From: Bicyclus anynana
Taxonomy: Eukaryota > Arthropoda > Insecta > Lepidoptera > Nymphalidae
Reading direction: 5' to 3'
Assembly (NCBI RefSeq): GCF_947172395.1
Contig: NC_069106.1
Coordinates: 62,001-126,000 of the forward strand
Length of the DNA stretch: 64,000 nt
A program made the position numbers and the translations under genes. Shown here one piece after another: positions 49,856-63,707 of this stretch (positions are counted from its first letter, which is position 1; each line of letters begins with the position of its first letter). The notes under the pieces are model-generated. The model did not search any database. It was not told the origin of the DNA and worked only from the letters and a program-made list of their open reading frames with translations.

Positions 49856-50802
49856 GTGAGTGCTCACAGCAATGCTGCCTTCTTGTACCCGACTGCAAGA
49901 AGAGTTGTTTTTCGCGCGTATCTTGTATGTGTGTAATGTTCTTTATTACCTCATTATCTTCTTAACCACTGAACGGATTTACTAAGATATCGTTGGTGTT
50001 GTCTTAATAACCCAAGTGTTCTTAGATGAAATTAAAAAAAAGCCAACACGACTGTGAGACTCAAGGTGAAGAAAAAAGAATATGCGATATGGGTATCAAA
50101 GTCTCATCAAGAGGATTACAAAATGGTATATCATTATAAGTTATAAAAAACCTAAAATTAGAAAAACGTTATATAGTAAAAGCTTCTTATTCACGTTTCC
50201 TTTATTTACGTTTTCACTATTCGCGGATTAAAAAAATGCGACCCAATTCCTATATTCGCGGCTAAATATTTCGTTATTCGCGGATCTGACTAACAAAACT
50301 GACTAAAATCGGCAAATTTAAACTTTAACTGGCAAATACCCACCTATTGCCGAAATTGATAGTTTGAGAAAGCCACTGCTTAAACTCACTCACAGAATAT
50401 ATGGCTTTTAAAAACTGTCAAGCAAGAAAAAACTACAAAATACATCAAATTGTCTAAAACTGAAGATAAACAGATCCGATTCCCAAAATCGAACCCAGGA
50501 CCTCTATGTTTAGAATAACATTACCAACTGCGCCTGAGAGGTCAAAACCTCGTTCATAACTTTCAGAAGTCAGGCGGAGATTTCGAGCGATTATAAGTCC
50601 GGCCAAAATAGATCCTTATTCGTACGTCAATGCCTTATCATCATCATCATATTCTTGTCTTTATGCCACGGGGTATATAGGTGAGGTCGGCAAAATAACA
50701 ACTCGTACACTTGCTTCTATCATTTGTCTATTTATTATCGACTCCTCAAACTTACATACATCAAAGCCTAAGAAACTGAAAATTAAGTTGAATTAAGAAG
50801 AA
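49856..50802. other. First intron of the putative paralog, no gene seen
   Basis: Contains tRNA-like SINE remnants (B box complement near 50484-50500) and TATTCGCGG motifs at 50215-50285 repeated three or four times. Confidence 0.45.
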
Positions 50803-50960
50803 AAATCGTTTATTTCAAGTAGGCTTAGTTTACAAGCACTTTTGAAACATCAAATTGAACTATTTGTAAAGACTATTTGTGATTTACCATCGGTTCGGCA
50901 GGTGCTGCTGAGATGAGCCGGCAATAAACTCAACAGTTGTTGTTTTATAATCATCGTTCG
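50803..50960 (-). mobile_element. Solo 3' UTR of the CR1/Jockey-like LINE
   Basis: TTTATTTCAAGTAGGCTTAG and ACCATCGGTTCGGCAGGTGC match the 3' UTR at 16760-16890. Confidence 0.78.
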
Positions 50961-52613
50961 TTACAATATTTATTATTACATTAAGGACAATATTACAAAC
51001 GAAACTATGAAAAAGCCCGATCAGTCAGCTGGTTTTTTATATTTTCCAGGCATAATGTGAGAAGTCGTGATCCCAATCGCCAGTTACCTGATTCGTGCAG
51101 TGAAAACAGGGGCTTCGACTGTCACTAAATTATGTGTCTAGCGAATGCTTTTTTATAATATCCCGTGAAAATATAAAAAATAATTACAATTACAAAAAGA
51201 AATATAGTTCTAAAATTGAATATCTGGAGTCTAGACCCTTAAAACCTGTTACCTTCCAAACCCACTATGAAATAATAATCATAGTCGCATCCCATACTTG
51301 CACAGCAGCACGAGCTAACACACAGCGGTACAAGATGTCGCAGGTGTGGTCACGACAGGCTCTTAGAACACTATAATTATAAGCTTTCTGCGACCCTGAT
51401 ACATATACATTAATTACACGCATACTCGTATAGCATGTAGTTATAAATAGTTGTGTTTATGCCGATAGATAGGTATACACCTATTAAAGATATACCTACG
51501 ATTATTAAGCTATTGCACAGCATTTATTGCGGCTTTGAGCGCGGCGACCGAATCAAGAAATTCCGTAACGACAATAAACCTAACACCCAAGCCATGCATC
51601 AAGTTAACACATTACGACGTTATCATATCGACTCAACTGGACCAGTGGTTCCATTCCAGCTCAACGTAAACATATTTTTTATTTTTTTTAACACTACTTT
51701 CAATATACTTTTTATGTGTATAAAGCTCTACCCCTACAAGAGTTATAACACACTAGTAAACTCCCGCTACCTCGACCTCTCACGAAAGCCCTTCTTAGCG
51801 AACGTCTACTAACTATAAATTATGTACCTCCTGTCAAAAGGCCCTGCCCATCCTCGGCCATGGCCGACCCTAACCTCCCGCCAATCTACTTATATTATAA
51901 TTCTACTTTAATAATGAAAAAATAGTTTATCAAAAAAAGTTTGCTACAACGTCTTAGGGACTTAGGCAAAGATCGTTGACCATACAGACTGAGTTTAAAG
52001 TCATTTTTAATCGCCTTCCAAAACGGAGGAGGTTCTGCGTTCATCTATATGTATGTCTTTAGAAATGGTTGATTTGTTTGTTCGCTTGTACAGCACAACT
52101 TCAAATGTGACTTCGCCGTTTTGGAACACAGCGAGATTTTTGAGCAGAAATAGTTATAATAAACCATTTTTTTCTTCAAGAAACATACTTTTGTTAAACC
52201 AATTGCTTAACCAGATCCTTATTTATACATCATATTATATCCCCATATACTTTTATGTGGGGTATACCTGGGTTCCCTCTTGCCGACGTTGTATTGGCAG
52301 ATGGGCGTATCTTTATACGTGAGGCGGTTTTCGATAAATTGTGATTAGTGACCTTTTGCTTTTGTATATTTAGATATCTACTACAGGCGAATACAATAGA
52401 CATCGAGAGAAACACTAAACACAGTATTGCTGTGGTCGCTGTGCCGAGTGACGTCATCCCTCACCAGTAGGTACGAGGAGGTACATCTTTATACACTTTC
52501 ACATTACATTCGAGTAGTTTCCGCGACAGTTGGCTCACTGCACATGCGAGAGGCTGACCTTCACTCCGCTGGTTACCACATTCGAACGTTTCCTCCAACA
52601 CTTGCATCCACTG
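50961..52613. other. AT-rich intron-like DNA, no supported gene
   Basis: Open frames here are short and lack codon bias or family sense. A GGAGGAGGTTCT repeat end is at 52024-52040. Confidence 0.5.
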
Positions 52614-53087
52614 CAGGGTTTCCAACTTAGGGGTTTTCCCCCCCAGATTTAGGGGGCAAATAAGTGAAATGGGATATTTTTAGGGATCTGAAGTTTTTAG
52701 GGGTATTTTCAGGGATTTTTTTAATCTTGAATATTTTTAAATTGATGATAATTTTAATATCTCTTTCTTGACCTAGCAACTTATAACGATATATAATACG
52801 ATAATCTACAACCACTCTTGAGGCAACAGACGGCAATTTTCATCGAATAAAAAAAATTGTTTAATTTATTCATTGTCAACATGTATGATTTCAAAAAATC
52901 TGAATCTTCAGATAAAGACGTAATATTTTGTCTATATTAAATATAGACTTTTGAAACATATTACAGCATTTTATTTCTAAATTATTATGAATTTATATTT
53001 TTAGGGGACAAATCAATAATTAAGGCGTTTTTAGGGGTATTTGACACAAACTTTAGGGATAAATATTTTGGAGAGTTGGTAACAATG
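52614..53087. mobile_element. hAT-like MITE, 474 bp, second copy
   Basis: Same length and nearly the same sequence as 12522-12995 (GGTTTTCCCC, TTATTCATTGTCAACATGTA). Flanks share GCATCCA (52604 and 53088) but are offset by two bases, so the duplication is imperfect. Confidence 0.85.
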
Positions 53088-56000
53088 GCATCCAGTGGCG
53101 TGCACAAGGCTTATAACTGGGAGTGCACAACTAGTGCTCAGAGTAGGCACTGCGTTTTTGCATATATGAAGTGCACGTCGCTGCTCTCGGTCCTACGTCG
53201 CTGCTCTGAAAATATCACACACGTGAATAATCGTTGTATTCGATGTATTGCCCAAGTTTTACTATGTTGTTAAATTGGAATTCACGTATGTTTCATATGT
53301 CATGGCAATTTTTTTTATAAAATTGCATTGAACATTAAAATTGTAATTTATATTTGATAAGAATCTTCTAAGTGACGAACGCCATCTCATTTGATCTCTG
53401 ATCACAATAACATTATTTTATTATCATTATTATTATTCTACGATGCAATAATAAAACAAAAAGTGTAATCTATAGCAGAGTAATATTCATAAAGTATGTG
53501 AATGCAAAATGTAGAGTAGTGGCGCTAACGGGCCGCCTCGCGTCGCTCCGCTGCAGCGAATTAAATTTACATTTTCACGCGAAAGTTGTTCTGTGCGGAA
53601 AATTCGGACGATTTAGTCGTTAGTTAATGAATTAGGGATTATTATCTCAGCGGAGAGTTACTCGGCCGTCAGATTACTGTTAACTGCAAAAATTTAAAGC
53701 GTGTCCAAGTGTATACTTATGTCGAATTAAATTTGTAGATAAAGGTTATATTTTTAAGTTTTTGCGTATGATGGGCTAGAACTCGATTATGTGAATTCAC
53801 CAACAAAATTACCCGAATATGTAAATTTACAAACAAAATTGACTGACAATTTTGAGGGGGACGAGGTAAACTCACATATCGAAAATATTTAACATCAATA
53901 AATAAATTTTATACACACTATATAAATTCGATTTGCAATACACACACGTGCAATTTTTACACAGACTAACAAACACATCGCTTAGACAATACACAAAGTA
54001 TGCAATTACATAAATTAAACGTAACTTCATCTTTTGGTAAACTAGATCACTGATCTTTGACAGAGTTGTAACGTCTAGCGAGGCAGAACCAGATATGTTT
54101 AACTAGCTGACGCTGCGCGGTTTTCCCCGAGAGGTTCCCGGCGTTAACATCCCTGTGATTGCTTGCTGTCATCAGTTCGTAGTCACCAGGTTCGCTATTC
54201 CAGCGCCTTGGGACATCCCAATGTCCGTCGGCTTTATGAACTACGTGCCCCGCCATTGCTACTTCAGTTTTGGAACAAGTGGAGCTGTGTCAGTTACATG
54301 ATTTCATTGCATTTGTACCTATTGTGGTTTTGCATACGATTTCGTACTATGTTATTGTCTGTTCTGTGCAATTAGGTTTTCCAATCACACAATGAGTGTG
54401 GTACCCATGATTAGTACCCATGTATATTAATTCTATTATGCGTGGTATCGCTTTCTGCGGGCGTCGTGGGAAGGCGGGGAAAGTCCAACACTCGACGATT
54501 ACATTCGAGGGTTACATAGTGTAACCTCTTTGGTTCGAACTGTCTCATTGGTCAGATATTAGTGGTTAGCGTCGATGAGGCTTTCATTGTCCTGAGTTCA
54601 AATCCTGGTGCGGTGTATGTCACTTTCAGCAGCAGTTGGGTTGGTGGTGTTACACCCATGGTCGGAAGCAGTAACGTGGTGAGTTTTGGAGGGATCTTAT
54701 TTTAAAATTTGGGGGCCACAAATTTCTCACAAAACAAACATAAATTGCTCGCATGCTTAGAATTAATAGGACAGCGACTTAATTTATATAGGATGTTTTC
54801 AACTTCAACACGCTTAATCCAGGAAAAAAGGGGTTCAAGTTTTTTCAATATAAATCGTTAATGATTTGAGTTATATTTTTGTGAAATGATTAGCACACTA
54901 TTTGTCATATATAAAATATAAATAGTAGGGGGTGAAAGGGGGGTTGAAAGTTTGCATCGAGTTTCACGCCGACGAAGTCGCGGGCGTCCGCTAGCTTACA
55001 ATACCATCCTAAATGGTTGTGAGCTGGGAATCAAACCCGGGAGCTCTGTGCGAGGTCATCAACACGCCGGCGGCACCGGTGCGGGTCCCGTTGCTGACCT
55101 ACTGCGCGGAATGCGCGCACTGGCTACGAACGTATTGTGAGGAGGCTCCTCACTCTGGAGCCCTGATCGCCGGGGGCTTGGGCACTCAAGTGTCCCGCAG
55201 CGGGAGGTGTTTACTATAAATTTTTAATAGTGTTTTATATAGAAAAATAAAAGGATAAATAAACAAATGACAGGTAAAAATTTTATGCTATAATGAAAAG
55301 CTCATTATTCATGGTCCGACACAGAACTCGAACTCCGAACCTCGTGATAGTAAAGCACGCAAGTTAACTGGACCGAGGACGCTACATTTTGAATGTCAGC
55401 GTGGCATTATGTGACGGTGTCGCAACCACAGGTGTTTATAGTTTTTTTGTTTGATGAATGGTTTGTTGAAATTAGAAAATGATTATTCATAAGTTTAGTG
55501 TCGATTATTTATTTATTTATGAACTGGTCGAGTGGAGGCGAGCGAATGTAGCGCTGTACTTGACCGCGATCGTGCGGGCGGTCCGCGTGGATTTAGTTAA
55601 ACGTAACTGTAACTTTATCTAACTGCCTCGATCGAGTGGTTAGTTAGTACGGCTACGGATCGTCCGGTCCTAAGTTCTAGTTAGGAAATTCATGGTGTTG
55701 CTCCCTCGTGCCTCGAAGCGCACATTGAACTGTGTGTCGTGGTGTAATTAGTGATTATTTCTGAACCCTGAATTCTGAACCTTTATTCTGAACTGAACTG
55801 AAATTTTATTTAAAGAGTATGTAGCATATGCTGAGTTGGGGCCCTTTATTGGGTTATGCCACACATCGCAGGATATTGTCCTGACATATTATTTAATATG
55901 ACAATATTATTTGTTAGCATTATATGATATTATGAGCATATTGTGTTGTGTGGCATAATGCTGTAATAAAGATTTTTTCTTTCTTCTTTCTTTCTTTCTT

Positions 56001-57699
56001 TCTATTTCTGAACCCAAACAACACAAACACCCAAAGTGTGCCAACCATAGGAAACTCGCTACCAATAGTAAGTCAAATATTGGCCGATAAAGTTACCTTT
56101 TTAAGGTTCAGAACATACAGAACCAGAACCATTCAATAAATAGTCTGGGAACGGAGGATTCTTTACAATATCGTAGTTGGTGTTCTAACTAATATCATGA
56201 ATGCGAATGTTTTGTTTGTATATTACGCCTTTACGCCTACACCGCTAAACAGATTATAAAATTATTTAATCAGTGGCAAGTTGCATTATCAGCGAGCGAA
56301 CATAGGTTACATCTTATTCCCGTACTGGAATTGGAACAGAAATTACCTTGATAAAATTTTTTCGGACTTTGAGTTGTCTATACTAAATAGGTAATGGGGT
56401 AATCTACTGAACCGATTTTGAAAATTATTTTACCAACAGAAAGCCACGTTGTTTGTGAGTACCATCGGCTGTATTTTATCTTCGTATTCCCACGGGAACG
56501 GAAACTACGTGGGCGAAACTGCGGTGCACCTGCTAATAAGAAATACTTACATGCATTATAGGTATTTAAACTAAGTAGGTAGTAGAATCTAGACTTTTTG
56601 GTCCCATAATAAGTGAGTCGTGCAATCGTGTACATGTCAGTAAAAAGCATTGCGACGCATCTAGACTAGATCGCAGCCCCGCACAGCGCACAGCGCACAG
56701 CGCACAGCGCACAGCGCACAGCGCACAGCGCACAGCGCACAGCGAGCGCACCACAACAAAGCGTTGCGCAAACCGCAGCGCGCCGCGCGGTGGGAACGGC
56801 GCTAATGTGCGGTGACGCAACGCCGTGTGAACGGCGCATTATGTGTTACAGCACAGTGTCGCTGCAGCTCAGTGGTTAGCGACGTAATGTATTGTCACGG
56901 AGATAATGTATGTCGAGCTAAATGAAGTTTGAATGTAATTGTTATACACGCTGTATAATTTGCTTGTAACTGCTACCGATGACTGCAATCGTCTGTAGTC
57001 AGCGGCTGTCGTCGATAGCAGTTGTTGCTAAATGAACCCTAACCACTTGACAGCAGCCAGGTGGATAAACATACCCGAATATTCGCCCCACCCCGTAAAA
57101 ACCAACCTAAACTCGCCTCTGGCCGCAGATGCCAACCTACTAAAAACGTTACGATGACTTATTTATCGCACGTATCTGTAAATAAAATACTACGTCGTGC
57201 AGGGGAGAATATATAGAGAATAACTACACGTGTTAAAATGTTTTTCATAATACGTACTGTTATCGTGAATCGCGGCAAGCTTTCAAGATTGAAACGAACT
57301 GTCACACGCACCATCCTACATGAAACGAACTGTAGCTCTGTGTAGTAGCAGGCGTATGCTTACAGTAACATGCTACTAGACTGTGCTTTTTAAACAAATA
57401 TGCACCCTACGATATTTTTACTTGCTGTAAATTAGTATGTTAACAAATAGCAAACATGTATGCTTTTGTTGTTGGCTGGAACTTACGTCCAGTAACCATA
57501 TAAATAAAATAAAATAATTCGTACAGTTGCTGTACTCACTTGGTAGTACGAGTAGTTCTGATCGAGACAAGCGCGCCTCGCCGCGCGTTGATGTCTTCAA
57601 TATGAAGCGCTGTTCAATAGGTGCTTCCAATGTGTGTGTGTGTGTGCGCCGTCCTGTTTATCTAAAAAATTAACAAACTTCGAGTGTTTTATTTTATTT
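53088..57699. other. Gene-free stretch with scattered repeat pieces
   Basis: Includes a SINE-like tRNA head at 54560-54620 (GTGGTTAGCG, GTTCAAATCC), a GTCGCGGGCGTCCGCTAG end at 54977-54994, another tRNA-like head at 55625-55680, a (TTCT)n run at 55976-56003 and a 7-bp minisatellite at 56681. ORFs are chance. Confidence 0.5.
56681..56744. repeat. 7-bp minisatellite, about 9 units
   Basis: Perfect GCACAGC repeats. They produce a repeated ALCAVRC peptide in one minus-strand frame. Confidence 0.92.
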
Positions 57700-57830
57700 T
57701 ATTGGCACCGCCTTCAAACTGATCAGAAGGTAGCACATAGGTAAGATGTTATTTTTTGCTTTTTAGTTTAGGTTAATTTTTGAGTTGGAAGTCGGTTGAA
57801 TTTTTTTTATTAAATTTTTTTTTGTTGTAA
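57700..57830. repeat. Solo arm of the 36772-37105 inverted repeat
   Basis: GGCACCGCCTTCAAACTGAT through GAAGTCGGTTGAATTTTTTT is almost identical to 36983-37100. Confidence 0.88.
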
Positions 57831-57861
57831 AAATATTTGCCATATCTTTTTTTTAAATACG

Positions 57862-58008
57862 ATCAATGATCCTTTTCTCCTCCAATTAGTCGGAAAAAGA
57901 CCGTGTTAGGAGTGGGTAGGTACGACAATAGCGGCCCACAGACGGGGATCGAACCACCACCTCTCGGTGCTGAGTCCGGCCCCTTTACCACTGAGCTATT
58001 GAGGGTTC
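57862..58008 (-). mobile_element. tRNA-headed SINE, family C
   Basis: Minus strand: A box TAGCTCAGTGGTAAAGG, B box GGTTCGATCCCCG, then GTCGTACCTACCCACTCC. Further copies at 62995-63122 and, diverged, 60190-60335. Confidence 0.75.
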
Positions 58009-58763
58009 TTTGTCTATAATCTGTGATAATACTGTGTTAGACAGAGAGAGGTAGAAGTGAAATTGAAACTTGAACTTGCGAGTTATACAAAACATTGGTA
58101 CTGAATAGACCTCCTTGTTTGGAATAAAAAATACATACGAGTATCTATTAGATTTTAGCACTCTTCTTAAGTACAATAGGGCATTCGGTGGGTCATTATA
58201 GTTAACCGACTTCCAAGAAGGAGGAGTTCTATGGCACCTCAAACTCGCTAACCCTCGTTCGAGCGCTGTGGTGGGTCAAGCTCAAAGTCCCATAGGCTTG
58301 GCCCAGTAGTGGGCTCTCGTAGGCCGTCTTAGGCATCATACATTGATAATAGTGATGTCATCCCCACAGCACAGTGTCGTGCTCTAGCGAGACGCGACAC
58401 TTTCTCGCGCTCACTTTCTACATTCCGTCGATGGCCACACGTGAGCTGCTGTCACGTGCCACGTCAAAATCAATCTAAGCTTCTCATATTTAAATATCAA
58501 ATTCGCTTACATTTGCAACCTGCTGTGGGATTTAAGATTGCTGTCAAGTGACAAAGTTCTGACGCGAGAGAAAAATGATAACATTTTTTACCGTTTCGGT
58601 CATTTAACCTATATATGAACATACTTGTATACAAGAATTGACATTACAAATTGATGTATGAATACAAGAAATAATCATTTGTAGGAAATAGTAGTCAGAG
58701 ACGGATATGACTCGTGTTGGCTCGTGCCAACGCTAGGTGGCGTGACTTGTTTCCGTAAAGATT

Positions 58764-59097
58764 TTTTTTTTTTTTATTCTTTACAAGTTAGCCCTTGACT
58801 ACAATCTCACCTGATGGTAAGTGATGATGCAGTCTAAGATGGAAGCGGGCTAACTTGTCAAGGAGGAGGATGAAAATCCACACCCCTTTCGGTTTCTACA
58901 CGGCATCGTACCGGAACGCTAAATCGCTTGGCGGTACGTCTTTTGCCGGTAGGGTGGTAACTAGCCACGGCCGAAGTCTCCCACCAGCCAGACCTGGACA
59001 AATTAAGAAAATCTCAATCTGCCCAGCCGGGGATCGAACCCAGGACCTCCGTCTTGTAAATCCACCGCGCATACCACTGCGCCACGGAGGCCGTCAA
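58764..59097 (-). mobile_element. tRNA-headed SINE, family A
   Basis: Minus-strand copy with head GGCGCAGTGGTATGCGCGG at 59075-59093 and T-run (58764-58780) at the tail. Confidence 0.85.
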
Positions 59098-59334
59098 AAT
59101 AAGATTAGGGAGTTAGAGAGGGGTAGCGATCGGTTGACGGGAACGATTTGCGATATAAGGTGCTCGTCGTACGTTCGGCTTCAGTATGCTCATGGCGATC
59201 GAGCCATTCACATTTCTTATTGTGTAAGTCTTTATGGGTTTCTTGGGATAGGCGGGGAGAGTGACTTGAGTGGAAAATGGGAGTGTTAGTCAACTGTCAA
59301 GGGATGCCTTAATCCTACATACAACGGTCACAAG

Positions 59335-59490
59335 TTCGTGACTCCACTCAAGGTCTATTTATCTGGTATTCTAGGGTCTTATTTTGGTTACAGTTTGATT
59401 TGTTATTTAAGTTTTCTTGACGAATATTGTGAATCTTTGTTCGAGATTGGTTTTCTTATTTTAGTAATCCACTTCTGAGTCTGCTAAAAC
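59335..59490. repeat. Dispersed repeat, inverted partner at 62255-62430
   Basis: TATTCTAGGGTCTTATTTTG and ACTTCTGAGTCTGCTAAAAC occur reverse-complemented at 62400 and 62270. Confidence 0.7.
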
Positions 59491-61951
59491 ATATAATTTG
59501 ATAGATTTATAATAATCATTTTTTTAAATAAAAAATAAAGAATAACCTATACAACCCTTAAGCACTCTTATGTCATGGACGGAATGCATTCGTTAGCGAG
59601 TATTCACACTATAACTTTACACTCGCTTACAGGTCGATTGGCTCCACATGACAAACAAACCCAACTCTAATTTTGATAACGATAAAGTTCAGAATAGAGT
59701 TAGCTCAACGTCGTCATACGTCATTTCCCAGTTCGTGTTGGCACATATTGTTATCCTAATTGCGATTTCCAGCCGTGAAGCTCAAACCGGCCGACAGATA
59801 CATTCAAAATCAAAAAGTGATTAATCGTAATCGAGTTTTAAAAGGTTTTCCTTTTAAATATAAATTTGAAAAATTTTGTTGCGTATTGATCGCTCTCTAG
59901 TTTGTATTCGTTTGAGTTTTTTTATTGTGGTCTGTTATTAATTAGTGTCTTTTTTTAGTAACTTCATTTGGGAATTATGTAGTCACTCGCGTACGCCCGC
60001 GGCTTCATCTGCGTAGTATTTAGTTTTTCACAAATCCTGCGGGAACCATGGATTTTTCCGGGATAAAAAGTAAAGCCTATGTCTTAATCCAGAGTAAAAC
60101 CTATTTCCATTTCAATTTAACCCAAATCATTTTTAGACTGAACATTTACTCTCCAGTCATGAATTAACAAATACTAACTGATTATTTTTAATTTTTACAA
60201 TAATTAAGTCAAAGAGATTGTAATTATCGTTAGGTGTTTGTACTACAAAGGTCCAGCGGGTGGGAATCGAATCTATGACCTCTTGGTGTCGAGTCCCGTC
60301 CCTTATCTGTGCAGCTATTTGCTTCAAGACTTTATCGAAAGTACCAAAAAAAATCATAGTATACGTAGGAGGCTCTTAAAACCTTCCAAGGCTACCACGA
60401 CATAAACTCCATCATTGGCTACCGAACTTACCTACTGGTGGGAGCATACACTGACAAACTTTTGGCTTTCAGAAAATGAAGAAAATCTGGCCATCGTAGG
60501 CCCTTGTTCTAAAATAACAGGTCGCGAGGGCTCACGTTTTTACTCACAAAAGCGTTAGCGTGACATGAGTAAAAGTGACATCAAAACATGAGTAAAAACA
60601 CAGAACTATGTGTTTTTACTCATGTTTTGTTTCCAGCAACAACTGAACGAGTTACCAAATACTCAAAATGTTAAAACACGACAGAAAACAATTGCACTAC
60701 AACACGAAATCGTTAAAAACAATTGACAAAGACTTTTGTTTATAAATAAACGATTCAATTTAATTACAGAAACATAATATATAATTCTTTGTTTACTAGA
60801 GTCATGGTGTAAACCACTTGGCGGATAAAAAACGAAATGTCTGACACAAACAAGGTGTTATAAAAAACAACAATATAAAGGTGGATGTCAACGAATACAA
60901 CGACAAATCTGTCTGTATTACATGTATTGTACATAGGTATTTAAAATTGCTATGTTCGTTACTTAATGTTGACTATGAAATGCAAATAAATCATTTTATA
61001 TTTGTATTATAGGTAGAAAAACGTTTGCATTTTTTACACGCAATGTTGATTTCTTTTTAGTCATTCTACGATTAATGCTATTACTAAATTGAAAGTGACC
61101 TAGATACCTTGATGATCCAAATGATCTCTACTTGCCCCTCACCCTACGTGATCTTTATGTCATTAAATAACTAATGACAATAATCTTGAACAATATTAAT
61201 TCGCTTATATATGTAGAGCACGGAATTTATGATTGCATTTTACAAACTTTCTTCTCTTTATTTCATATCTTAAGTTATTTCACTAATATTATAAAGCAGT
61301 TAACTTTTTACAAAGATTATAAACCTGTAAAGTTCAAGTCAACCAGAGAGTAAGTCAAAACAACAAACAGAAAATATTTGATTTGCAGAAATTAATACAA
61401 AAAAGACATCTCAGTTTTTCAGACACAGGCAGTAGACAGTAATATCTACAAAAAATATATAAATAAATAAAGAAGAGGAGGTTCTCAATTGGTCGCGTAT
61501 GTTTTTTTTGTTTAATGTTTACACACTTATACACAAACTTTCGCATTTATAATGTTAGTGTGATGCATTTAGTGTGAGATATGTGTAGCGGCTGTGCACT
61601 GGCCGTTGACTGCGTAACACGGGCCGCTCATTGCACAGTCACACTGCCAGCTGTGTAGGAGTGGCTTAATGCATACAATAGTAATCATCATCAGCGTGTG
61701 AGATGTAACAGTGACGTCACACTAACCGTAGGAATTGTCGTATTGGTGTAAGTCTGTTGAAGCCTGTCGGGTTTTCGTAAAGAGCCATCAATAAATGAGT
61801 GTGATAGACCTGATTTTACCCCCGTATTCCTGCAGGAACATGAGTTACGCGGGCGAAGCCGCAGGACGTACACAATGTTCAAGATGTACCGAATCTCTTG
61901 CGTGCAGACATTCAAATCAGCGGCTAATCAGAGCTAACTGATCGCTGACAC
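59491..61951. other. Gene-free AT-rich stretch
   Basis: 60010-60125 is a dispersed repeat (CCATGGATTTTTCCGGGATA) also at 43850-43940 and 45655-45700; 60190-60335 is a diverged family C SINE. Otherwise nothing recognisable. Confidence 0.5.
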
Positions 61952-62655
61952 TAGGGTTGCCAACCGTACTGTAATAATTATACACGGTGCTGGGGAGTGC
62001 TTCCCTAACTCTGGGGTTATATTCTTTACCGAAAATTAATTTGAAATTTTCAAGATTGTGTTCACATTATGTGTTCTAAAATTAATATTTTCAAGGTAAA
62101 TATTATTTCTTTTGTCAACAGATCTTGAAATGTGTCCTATAAGCGCATCCTTATAATTATGACGTAGCCAAGTTTTACGTATTTTAAAATGCAAGGATAA
62201 AGGCGTATGTTACATGGATAGTCGGATTATTTAAATTACTTTGTTTGATTTTTTTACTTAGTTTTTAGCAGACTCAGAGGTTACAACAATTACAAGAATA
62301 AGAAAACTAATGTCAAATAAAACAAATCGAACAAAGGTTATGATTCACAACACTTGTCAGGATAACTTAATTAACAAATCAAACTGTAACCGAAATAAGA
62401 CCCTAGAATGTCAGAGCATGACTTTGAGTGAAGTACAACAAGTATTACAATCCATTATTTTCCATTGACGGGCGCCATTTTGAAAGTTTATAGTGTGATA
62501 GTTACTATCACAATTGTGACATACACACATGCGCTCGAAAAACATTACCGTCTTTAGTCATGTAACAACAAATAGACGTCAATATAAAACACTATATTTT
62601 TATAGCTTAATCTGCAAAATACTACATTATTGAAATACAAAAGTTGGCAACCCTA
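61952..62655. mobile_element. hAT-like MITE, 704 bp, same family as Skeletor intron 5
   Basis: Both ends are TAGGGTTGCCAAC in inverted orientation. Beyond the ends it matches the intron element (CGTACTGT on one side; CAATAATGTAGTATTTTGCA on the other). Flanks GCTGACAC and GCTCCACC agree at only four positions. It contains an end of the 35614 family at 61985-62040 and the repeat at 62255-62430. Confidence 0.72.
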
Positions 62656-62994
62656 GCTCCACCACAACACAGCAACTAACAGTAAACAGAGTACCGCTCC
62701 TCGCAACCAGTCCGCGACCTGCCGCACGGACGGACCGCTGAGCATTGCTTCCTGCTGAGCATAAACAAACTCTTTCCTCTTGTAATAAAGTTCAATATCC
62801 GGAGACAGGTGATGTCATTTTTCTGTTACCATTTAAGGAAATGTCACTTTCTTGAGAACACTTTCTCGAGTGAGTGCGACGATCGCTAAAACAGATATAA
62901 TCGCGAATAAATCATTCCACTGTCTCTTTGGTCCAGTGGTTTGTGACAACGGATCATGAACGAGGCCTTAGGTTCAAGATATTTTTTTTATTTT

Positions 62995-63122
62995 TTTTTT
63001 GAATATTCCCCTTCCCCATTATTTGGAAATTCTGTGTTAGGAGTACAAGTACGACAATACTCCAGCGGTTTGGGATCGAACCACCACCTTTTGGGGAGTT
63101 TACTGCGGAGCTACTGAAGCTT
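62995..63122 (-). mobile_element. tRNA-headed SINE, family C
   Basis: Minus strand: GTAGCTCCGCAGTAAACTCC, GGTGGTGGTTCGATCCC, then GTCGTACTTGTACTCC. Confidence 0.68.
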
Positions 63123-63174
63123 GGAATATGTCAGTGGTGCCCCGTGCCTGGAGACACTTGTTAAGCAGTGGTTC

Positions 63175-63479
63175 CTCAGAACAATTACCATAGGACCTGC
63201 CTCACTAGACGTTACCACTCTGTCAAAAGTATATGATCACGATCTAACGTATTCATACAAATTGCATCTATAGAATCGATGATTCACTGTGGTAAATTAC
63301 ACGTGTGTGCATTACAATTTAAATTTATAGATATGTGTAGTGTAAGGACACAAGTTATATTTATTTAGTGTTTTAAATATTATCGATGTGTGAGTTTACC
63401 TGCTCCCTCTCAAAAGACGACAGACAAATTTGTTGGTGAATTTAGTGAACGATATTAGTCCAAAGGTAATCAATCTGAG
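63175..63479. mobile_element. MITE, diverged copy of 39204-39515
   Basis: Ends CTCAGAACAATTA and (reverse complement) CTCAGATTGATTA; shared TAGGACCTGCCTCACTAGAC near the left end. Flanks AGTGGTTC and AGCGGTCC agree at six of eight positions. Confidence 0.75.
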
Positions 63480-63707
63480 AGCGGTCCCGACCATAACCAT
63501 TAACATTTGTCAGTGATCAGCGTCACACAAACTAAGCATGCTGACGCGCCTTGGAGCAGTGTGGTGGGTAAAGCTCCCATTGCTCTGAGCACCGTGGCGG
63601 GTCTACGTTCCTAAGCCTCTCTCCTATACTGAAAAGATGCGTGGCCAATTGCGAAATAAATACAAACTGAAACTTTGTCGTAAACGTCACACGTACCGAC
63701 ACGTATC

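Noticed and set aside
51453..51812. 119-codon plus-strand ORF
   Set aside because: AT-rich, no recognised domain, no splice or codon-bias support.
56566..56820. ORF with repeated ALCAVRC residues
   Set aside because: Translation of a 7-bp minisatellite.
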